Below, one piece after another: positions 17,852-23,457 of a DNA stretch of 23,457 nucleotides; position 1 is the stretch's first letter, and each line of letters begins with the position of its first letter. Both the position numbers and the translations under genes were made by a program. Location: assembly GCF_000485595.1 (NCBI RefSeq), contig NW_014577148.1:261742-285198 (forward strand), given 5' to 3'. The notes beneath the pieces are model-generated. The model had not been told where the DNA came from. It made no database searches and saw nothing but the letters and a program-made list of their open reading frames with translations. The DNA comes from Priapulus caudatus (lineage: Eukaryota > Priapulida > Priapulimorpha > Priapulimorphida > Priapulidae).

Positions 17852-18243
17852 TCACCCAGCGACGCGGACGACGACTAGTCGCCCAGCGACTAGCCGCCCA
17901 GCGCTACAACGACTAGCCGCCCAGCGACTCGGACGACGACTAGCCGTCCAGCGACTCGGACGACGACTAGTCGCCCAGCGACGCGGACGACGACTAGTCG
18001 CCCAGCGACGCGGACGACGACTAGCCGTCCAGCGACGCGGACGACAACTAGTCACCCAGCGACGCGGACGACGACTAGTCACCCAGCGACTCGGACGACG
18101 ACTAGCCGCCCAGCGACGCGGACGACGACTAGCCGCCCAGCGACGCGGACGACGACTAGCCGCCCAGCGACGCGGACGACGACTAGCCATTCAGCGACGC
18201 GGACGACGACTAGCCGCCCAGCGACGCGGTCGCTGCGGGATAG
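17852..18243 (+). repeat. 27-bp stop-codon minisatellite downstream of gene A
   Basis: About 14 units of 27 bp follow the stop codon, each ending GACGACGACTAG; two units are shortened (15 and 23 bp) and a diverged last unit ends GGGATAG. Variants differ mainly in the first six bases (CCGCCC, TCGCCC, TCACCC, CCGTCC, CCATTC). The unit is the last nine codons of the ORF including TAG, so the array looks like repeated duplication of the gene's own end. Confidence 0.93.
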
Positions 18244-19365
18244 ACACCATGGACTAACTAGTGCATGTCCAGTACTGGTCACAGTGCATAGTCTATAATA
18301 AGGGCAAGTAGTGTCTACCATGCACCGCAGTGGACGTCTGTCCTGCGTTTTTAGTAATGAAGATCATTACCATCGTACTTGTGTCATTGTATGCAGCCAG
18401 CAGGGTGATACTAAAGCCTTCGTCTGCTGTTGGTGCTGTAGGTGGTGAAACTTTGTTTTGTAAGCATTGGAAGCCATAGATGTGCACCGATATTGATGTG
18501 ATCGTATAGAACTTTAGGAAACAATGTGGCCATTATATAAAGGTCATGTATTGAAATAAGTCATACGAGATCACGTTTGGTGATCTTAATTAATGGTGCA
18601 TGTGTAGGCTGCAAGTCAGCTCCTGTGTGTTGTGATTCTTTTGTAATATTCTGTTGTTTTGCATAAAAGTCCACTAACACAGTTAATGTTTCTATGTGTT
18701 GATAGATTGGCTATGAAGAAACAAAACAACAAATAATATCTTGATAATATCAGGAGTTAATAAAGACACATTTTGTCTTTATTAACTCCTGATAATATAT
18801 ATATATATTAATCTACGTCAAGCTACATATGTTTAGTTTGACTACAATGTTTATTATAATATGCGTTCTTGTCCTACTCCAATAAATTGTCTTTCTGTTA
18901 GTCTTTGAATGACTCATGACACGAAATGCAACGTTGTTATGTACATTTTTATTTCAAAACTAAACTTATGGAATCATGGAACTTCCTTATACAATTAGTC
19001 CACGCGGAGTAAGGAGCTAAATTTACTCTACTGATTTATGCGTGCTGCTAGACTATTAAACTGCATAATACATATTTGATCAGACACTCGTTTAGCATTA
19101 TGCTAAACCTATAAAGTAGAACAAATCTCGTGCGTAGTTTTACAATGATCACGGATAATTAATCTATGATCAGTATAAATAATAGGTTACATGTAATCTT
19201 GCGCTATACATCATCGAACGTGAAGCAGATAAAAGTTATTCACACTATATTACACGTCATATTTGACTCGCCCACGCAACGGACGTACGTAGACGCAGTA
19301 GCTTTGGGGCGAAAAAATCTATCGTCACCTGTACATATAATACCGTGTTATAATGTAACGGCGTT
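18244..19365. other. Intergenic region between convergent genes
   Basis: There is no convincing ORF. It presumably contains the 3' untranslated regions of gene A and perhaps gene B. It contains the hairpin at 18748-18794, a short (AT)n run just after it, and a further AATAAA at about 18891. Confidence 0.5.
18748..18794. terminator. Perfect 21-bp hairpin with AATAAA on both strands
   Basis: The arms TATCAGGAGTTAATAAAGAC-A and its exact reverse complement are separated by a 5-base loop. AATAAA reads on plus at 18759-18764 and on minus at 18778-18783. Its position between two convergent genes would suit a shared poly(A) region. It could equally be a small foldback element, because a related hairpin occurs at 23367-23408. 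Confidence 0.5.
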
Positions 19366-19725
19366 ATATGTGTGTGTGTGTGTGTGTGTGCGTGCTTGCG
19401 TGCGTGCGTGTGAGTGGTGGGGTGAGATTGAGGGAGAGCGAGCGCGCGCGTGTGTGCGCGTGTACGTGTGAGTGTGCGTGCACGCGTGTGAGTGCGTGCA
19501 CGCGTGTGAGTGCGTGCGCGCGTGTGATTGTGTGTGCGCGCGTGTGAGTGTGCGTGCGCGCGTGTGAGTGTGCGTGCGCGCGTGTGAGTGTGCGTGCGCG
19601 TGTGAGTGTGCGTGCGCGCGTGTGAGTGTGGAGTGAGTGTGCGTGCGCGCGTGAGTGAGTGTGCGTGCGCGCGTGTCAGTGTGCGTGCGCGTGTGTGAGT
19701 GTACGTGCGTGCGTGTGCGTGTAGG
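19366..19725 (+). repeat. Alternating GT/GC minisatellite, potential Z-DNA
   Basis: (TG)n passes into repeated units of about 20 bp, GTGTGAGTGTGCGTGCGCGC, with many variants. Almost every step alternates purine and pyrimidine, which favours Z-DNA. Open frames on either strand here are repeat artefacts. It lies just downstream of the gene B 3' end. Confidence 0.9.
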
Positions 19726-19819
19726 ACAGATGGGAATTTTGCCACTAGCTCCTGTACTAATACGAAAACGTCGAGATCTCTCGAATCGTGAGATCTCTCA
19801 GTATCAGTCACGTGACGTA

Positions 19820-19966
19820 GATGAAAACACTTTTTCCGGCGTCCATCACGATACCGCTCAGAATAAGGCACGTTTTCCAGCGTCCATCGCGACACCGCTC
19901 AGAATAAAGCACGTTTTCCGACGTCCATCGCGACACCACTCAGAAGAAGGCACGTTTTCCGACGTC
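19820..19966 (-). repeat. 41-bp tandem repeat spanning the gene B stop codon
   Basis: Three full units (19844-19884, 19885-19925, 19926-19966) and one partial unit (about 19820-19843) share GACGTCGGAAAACGTGCCTT and TCTGAG-GGTGTCGCGATG on the minus strand. The first unit in transcription order contains the last codons and TGA (19940-19942). The others lie in the 3' untranslated region and repeat the TGA out of register, because 41 is not a multiple of three. Confidence 0.9.
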
Positions 19967-20455
19967 GATGCCGTCAAACGCGCTCTCGATGACGTCAATC
20001 TCATGCTCTACAGCGGCGCACCGGGACTTGGCGTAGTCCGGCGCTGGTATGTAGGTTGGCGGCTCGTGGTACAGCGGCACGTACGGCCCGGCATCGTGCC
20101 CGTATTTACTGGCCTTCATCGGCGTCGGCGGCAGAGGGCGCTGCTGGTTGAAGCTGCGCGTGCGTGTTTCGTAGTAACCGTTGGCATGGTGATAGTTGCT
20201 CGGCGCGTAGACGTCGATGTCCTGGTAGACGGGAATGTAGGGGTCGACACTGTGTGAGGCGTTGAATTTAATGGCCGCCTCCGGCTGCATCAGCCACGGC
20301 AGCGGGCAGGTGACGATGAGGTCCGGCTCCACGGTCGGCGACCGCTTGTGATGAGATTTCGGCAACGTGCCCGGAGAGTTGGATGAACTGCTGAGACGGT
20401 GCGTCGAACTCGTGGACAGTGACGTCAGGCTGTTGCTGTTACCACGGGGGAGAAT
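19940..20455 (-). CDS. Gene B last exon: Ser-rich and Tyr/Pro-rich C-terminal tail
   Basis: It encodes 171 residues from ILPRGNSNSLTSLS to DVGKRAFF and a TGA. The first third is Ser/Thr-rich. Then come repeated Tyr-Pro motifs (DPYIPVYQ and GPYVPLYHEPP), and RPLPPTP, an SH3-ligand-like stretch. No FH1 or FH2 domain follows. The acceptor is a GTGTGTGTGTGCGGCAG tract, phase 0. The tail may dock SH3 or phosphotyrosine-binding partners, which is inference. The stop codon lies within the 41-bp tandem repeat. Confidence 0.8.
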   Translation of the reverse strand: MLPRGNSNSLTSLSTSSTHRLSSSSNSPGTLPKSHHKRSPTVEPDLIVTCPLPWLMQPEAAIKFNASHSVDPYIPVYQDIDVYAPSNYHHANGYYETRTRSFNQQRPLPPTPMKASKYGHDAGPYVPLYHEPPTYIPAPDYAKSRCAAVEHEIDVIESAFDGIDVGKRAFF

Positions 20456-20707
20456 CTGCCGCACACACACACAAGAACGCATTCATTAGTTAGGGAAACC
20501 AACGGTGCCCTGACCCTACCACAACTCGACTATGCTGATGGACCTATTTCACTCAGTTTTACCAGAACATCTCAATGCCTCGGCTGTGCTAATATCACGA
20601 ATGAAATTTTAATTGCCAATTAATTTGTGATACTTTTAATATGTTAAGATACTATAAAGACAACGTGATGAACGTTGGCCTTGCTAATATGACTTGATCA
20701 TACGCAC

Positions 20708-20911
20708 CTTGTCCATGACGCCTCTGTGGGAAGAAGAGCGTGAGGATGCACTTCCTGTGAGGTTAACACGAGGGGGCACCACAGGCGGGCCATCCTCGTC
20801 GTCGCTTGGTTCGCGACTCTCAAGTTGGTCAAGGCGTAGGCGCAAGCGTGCGCACTCATCTCGTAGATCTTGCTCTGTCCTGTACACTGCCACTCGCTCA
20901 TGCTCCAGTGC
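20708..20911 (-). CDS. Gene B exon: coiled coil and acidic-proline linker
   Basis: It encodes 68 codons. ALEHERVAVYRTEQDLRDEC followed by ARLRLRLDQLESRE has a clear heptad pattern of a coiled coil. SDDEDGPPVVPPRV and a Ser-rich SSRSSSHRG follow. The acceptor is TGCTTGCAG and the donor is AAG|GTGCGT; it is phase 0 at both ends, so the exon is symmetric and could be skipped without a frame change. Confidence 0.8.
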
Positions 20912-21054
20912 CTGCAAGCACATCGTTCTTTTAGTCAACAAAGACGTCATAGCGCCCATCTAACATGCTTCCCGAATGACTGCGGGTATACTGTGCCTAT
21001 ATCAGTATAGAAGTCCACTGAAAATTTGGTATACTATAATAAATGTATACGTAC

Positions 21055-21195
21055 CATCAAGTTATTCTGTAGGTGAGTCACTTTGTTCTTCATCAGGATA
21101 TTGTCGCCATTGACCTTGAGCATGTTGTCGGCAATTACCTCAACGTCGATGTAGTTGTTCTTCCAAAGGCTGACCTCATTCTTTAGTGTTGCCAC
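21055..21195 (-). CDS. Gene B exon: coiled-coil segment
   Basis: It encodes 47 codons, VATLKNEVSLWKNNYIDVEV onward and ending KVTHLQNNLM. It is amphipathic and coiled-coil-like. The acceptor is TTCTCACTAG and the donor is ATG|GTACGT, phase 0 at both ends. It links the FH3-like part to the longer coiled coil of the next exon, the same order as in formin N-terminal regions. Confidence 0.8.
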
Positions 21196-21405
21196 CTAGT
21201 GAGAAGAAACTTTTAATAATACTAGAAAATAACATTCGTTGTGAGGTACCAGGCGTTTTTAATTAAAAACAATAACGACCACAGCAACACACCTACACAG
21301 TTATGCGTGTCCAAAACGCAAGTATTAGGATGGCACACGCAATACGATATTACTTGAGAAATGCGATATATCATGGTCATAATACACATAGTCATGTATT
21401 CACAC

Positions 21406-21555
21406 CTTATCTGCGGGCTCATCGACGCTGTTGCAGCTGCCTTGTAGCTGCTGTAAGTCTAGTCCAGCAACTTCCAGCTCCTGTTGCAGGTAGACGCGCA
21501 TGTTGGGACTGGCTGCGCTGTCCAGCAACCGATTTAGCATCTGTAGTGCCGCTAT
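21406..21555 (-). CDS. Gene B exon: formin FH3-like segment
   Basis: It encodes 50 codons, including IAALQMLNRLLDSA and MRVYLQQELEVAGLDL. This resembles the part of formin FH3 (armadillo-like) domains where a helix ending in N-x-x-V/L is followed by F/M-R-V-x-L-Q-x-E-F/L-x3-G-L-D, as in FMNL and diaphanous proteins. The acceptor is TTCTCCACCAG and the donor is AAG|GTGTGA, phase 0. In formins this region contributes to Rho-GTPase-dependent control and localisation. The assignment is from motif memory, not a search. Confidence 0.7.
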
Positions 21556-21685
21556 CTGGTGGAGAAATATGATTTTTCTATAATGTGAAACAGGGATTCT
21601 TTTAATACTGACTAGATACAATATCGTAACCCTGCAGGCCAGGTCTGTCCGATCACGCTGTCTCTAAGACCTGTCTGCAGGGCTA

Positions 21686-21686
21686 C

Positions 21687-21760
<74 letters not shown>

Positions 21761-22070
21761 TGTGTTTGTGGTGTGTGGGGGGGGGGCGTGTGTGGTGCGC
21801 GCGGTCGTGTGGTGTTGTGGGCGTGCGCGCGCTGTGTTGTGTGCGGCAGTGCGTGCGGCGTGTGTGGCGTGTGTGTGCGCGCGTACGCGGCGTGTGTGTG
21901 TGTGCGCGCGCGTGTGCGGTGTGTGTGTGTGCTGTGTGTGTGTGTGTGGTGTGTGCGTGTGTGGGTGTGTGCGCGCGCGCGTTGTGTGGTGTGTGTGTGC
22001 GTTGTGTGTGCGTGTGTGATGTGGTGTGTGAGTGGTGTGTGTGCGCGCGCGCGGTGCGTGCGTCTGGCTA
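21686..22070 (+). repeat. (TA)n/(TG)n/(CG) microsatellite cluster in gene B intron
   Basis: A (TA)n run passes into (TG)n, then into about 300 bp of irregular TG/CG alternation. It lies within the intron between exons 22167-22273 and 21406-21555 of gene B. Three overlapping Cys/Val-rich open frames through it are artefacts of the repeat. Confidence 0.9.
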
Positions 22071-22166
22071 TCTATGCTTTCTTACCGTCATTTCAGTGGG
22101 TGCTAGCTGTCCTACTCACCTGGAGGTAATTACAGCTGTAGGCCGGGGTTACTCATCATCGCTCAC

Positions 22167-22273
22167 GAGCATCTTAAACCGCGGCCGACCTCGCAAACTC
22201 TGAACTTGACCATAGTGAATAGACTCGCAAGACCTCGTAATTTCATCCTTCGCGAGCAGGTAATCGTTAGCAG
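22167..22273 (-). CDS. Gene B exon upstream of the FH3-like segment
   Basis: It encodes 35 codons, ANDYLLAKDEITRSC to GRPRFKML. The acceptor is GCCCATTATAG and the donor is CTC|GTGAGC; it needs one base from the previous exon and leaves in phase 0, matching the next exon. A GTAACC donor eight bases further would place the next exon out of frame. The RPRFKML end joins IAALQML in a way that resembles the R-F-x-x-L-I-x-A-L start of FH3 helices. Confidence 0.65.
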
Positions 22274-22579
22274 CTATAATGGGCAACAATGCAACAAACA
22301 TAATATACAACTATAGAGTTACCAATACATGCCAGTAAGGCACACACGGACAATAGTATCTGGGGTATTTCGGCTAGAATTGCTTGATTTGAATTGTATA
22401 GATTTTTGATAGTATCTTATTATGTTTTTTCAAGGCATTTATATGTGTAAGAATTTCTGGCTGTTTGTTAAATTTCACGTTACTTTAATAATAATTTTTT
22501 AGTAATGATTTTATCGTCTTTATTCATTGTAAAGTCAGTGGCTTTTTTGGCCGAATACTTTCAAGGTAATTTATCCTAC

Positions 22580-22683
22580 CATGATACTCTAGGCGGCCAG
22601 AGTCGCTTGCTTTTGTGAAGCTGCTCATAACAAACATGCTGTATGTCTTCATACCGACAGGGTGAGCCACCATTTTGATCCAT
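22580..22683 (-). CDS. Possible first coding exon of gene B
   Basis: A minus-strand ATG at 22681-22683 has a strong start context (A at -3, G at +4) and opens MDQNGGSPCRYEDIQH, ending KRLWPPRVS before ATG|GTAGGA. The phase (two extra bases) does not fit the exon at 22167-22273, so either an exon between them is missing or this is not part of gene B. Confidence 0.3.
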
Positions 22684-22699
22684 GCTTTGCCTAGCAGGA

Positions 22700-23350
22700 A
22701 GATAATACAGTAAAGGACGAGCTGCGAGTTCATCGCGCGTTAAATATATATCGAGAAAACGTCTTTTACAATGCGCATATACGAGTTCACGCAAGTTTCC
22801 GAGCGAACCACGCAATTGTGTATAAAAAGATAAAAAGGCACGAAGGTAACGCGTGGGGAAATAATACTTAGCGGGTATCGCGTGCTTAGCTTCAGGCTGA
22901 GCAAGCAGTCATGCTGCCATCTCAGTCTAGAAGAGGAAGAAAACATTATTGTAGCATCACGCATGTGAAGGATCCAGTCTAGTTGAGGTGACCCTCTCAA
23001 AAACCGACGCTTGTCCTGTGACTATTCTGGTGACAAACGGGTCATGTGCTGACACCTCTTCGTAGCAATCTTTTAAAAAGCGAAAACGTGAAAGCAGTTT
23101 GAGTGAATATAAAATAATATCTGCATAAATTGTATTTTGACCACAAAAGTAACAAACGGCCAGAAGGAGAAGAGGTTTGAAGGTCTATCATCTGGGCCGG
23201 GTGAGAATTAGATACAATCGAGAAACATATTTTATATAAAAGACTGGTTTTATGATCGCGTAAAATCAGTGTTATCTGACCGTTGATGCTTCAAAATCTA
23301 ACTAACAATAAACGCATTTTATAAAATGCTAGACATTCTAGGTTCAAACA
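22700..23350. other. Non-coding region, possible gene B upstream region
   Basis: No exon is recognised on either strand. A TATAAAA string occurs on the plus strand at about 22821 but has no gene behind it in the right orientation. If gene B starts near 22683, part of this is its promoter region, but I see no clear elements. Confidence 0.35.
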
Positions 23351-23366
23351 TTAACATACAATAATA

Positions 23367-23408
23367 TCAGGAGTGAATAATAATAGATCTGCTATTATTC
23401 ACTCCTGA
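23367..23408. repeat. Hairpin related to the one at 18748
   Basis: The arm TCAGGAGTGAATAATA (23367-23382) pairs exactly with TATTATTCACTCCTGA (23393-23408), with a 10-base loop containing AGATCT. The 5' part AATATCAGGAGT-AATAA is shared with the hairpin at 18748-18794, so the two probably belong to one family of short foldback sequences. Confidence 0.7.
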
Positions 23409-23457
23409 GCTCATTAGTGTCGCTCACTAATACGTTTTCATATTCACATCTCGGCGA

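Larger units (their letters stand above)
11661..18243 (+). repeat. Second copy of the duplicated gene A block (allele 2)
   Basis: It is collinear with 5989-11650, starting at the same CCTTAATAAC. It differs by the 567-bp longer heptad array, three small in-frame insertions in the last exon (5, 2 and 5 codons), a longer 3' minisatellite, and roughly 1 percent scattered substitutions. It continues into unique sequence and gene B, so this is the version connected to the downstream region. Confidence 0.85.

Noticed and set aside
5989-18243. True recent tandem duplication of gene A
   Set aside because: It is possible but less likely: the second copy lacks the RING and first TRAF-finger exons, the join is an N gap inside a repeat, and divergence including intron SNPs is at allele level.
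17649-18257. Arg-rich plus-strand ORF (RRLAAQRRG repeats) across the gene end
   Set aside because: It is the shifted frame of the coding end and the 27-bp minisatellite. The frame with the TAG-ending units continues the real exon.
19257-19895. 212-aa Thr/His/Arg-rich minus ORF and the plus ORFs over the GT/GC array
   Set aside because: They are translations of alternating GT/GC repeats without any non-repeat coding support.
21708-22203. Three overlapping Cys/Val-rich plus ORFs
   Set aside because: They are (TG)n microsatellite translations lying inside a gene B intron.

Overview
This is eukaryotic genomic sequence, almost certainly from a metazoan and probably a marine invertebrate. Short coding exons sit between GT-AG introns, the intergenic DNA is AT-rich and full of small inverted-repeat elements, there are long GT/GC microsatellites, and short tracts of the animal telomere repeat TTAGGG are present. 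I cannot name the species. A run of 10 N at 11651-11660 shows that this is a scaffold join.

Layout. Positions 1-4700 hold no intact gene. They contain a 430-bp inverted-repeat element (663-1091) and a decayed cysteine-protease-like mobile-element ORF on the minus strand (1571-1973 and 4113-4199). That ORF is split by a 2.1-kb hAT-like element (1974-4112) with a 7-bp target-site duplication, and the insert itself contains further nested inverted-repeat elements and telomere-like repeats.

Gene A (plus strand, 4747 to 11572 or 17851) encodes a RING / TRAF-type zinc-finger protein, likely an E3 ubiquitin ligase. Its last exon is a huge (3.6-4.2 kb) disordered tail with a tandem heptad array very like the RNA polymerase II C-terminal domain (consensus Y-Q-P-T-S-P-R/S), a degenerate decapeptide array, a basic nuclear-localisation-like stretch, several SUMO-interaction-like motifs and an acidic C-terminus. 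The first exon, with the first two RING cysteines, is not recognised.

The part of gene A from intron position 5989 to its 3' end appears twice, at 5989-11650 and again from 11661, almost identical in introns as well as exons. The copies meet at the N gap, and the first copy stops inside a minisatellite. The simplest reading is two alleles left side by side by the assembler, so the real locus would be 1-5988 plus one copy plus the sequence downstream of about 18240. The two versions differ by exactly 27 heptads (8 versus 35). Just after the gene A stop codon a 27-bp minisatellite repeats the last nine codons, stop included.

Gene B (minus strand, about 22683 down to 19940) converges on gene A. 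At least five exons encode a protein with a formin FH3-like segment, a coiled coil, and a Tyr/Pro-rich tail, with no FH1-FH2. Its stop codon also lies in a tandem repeat (41 bp). Between the two genes are a perfect 21-bp hairpin carrying AATAAA on both strands and a 350-bp alternating GT/GC array. A related hairpin sits near the right edge. The two genes show no obvious functional link beyond their tail-to-tail arrangement.
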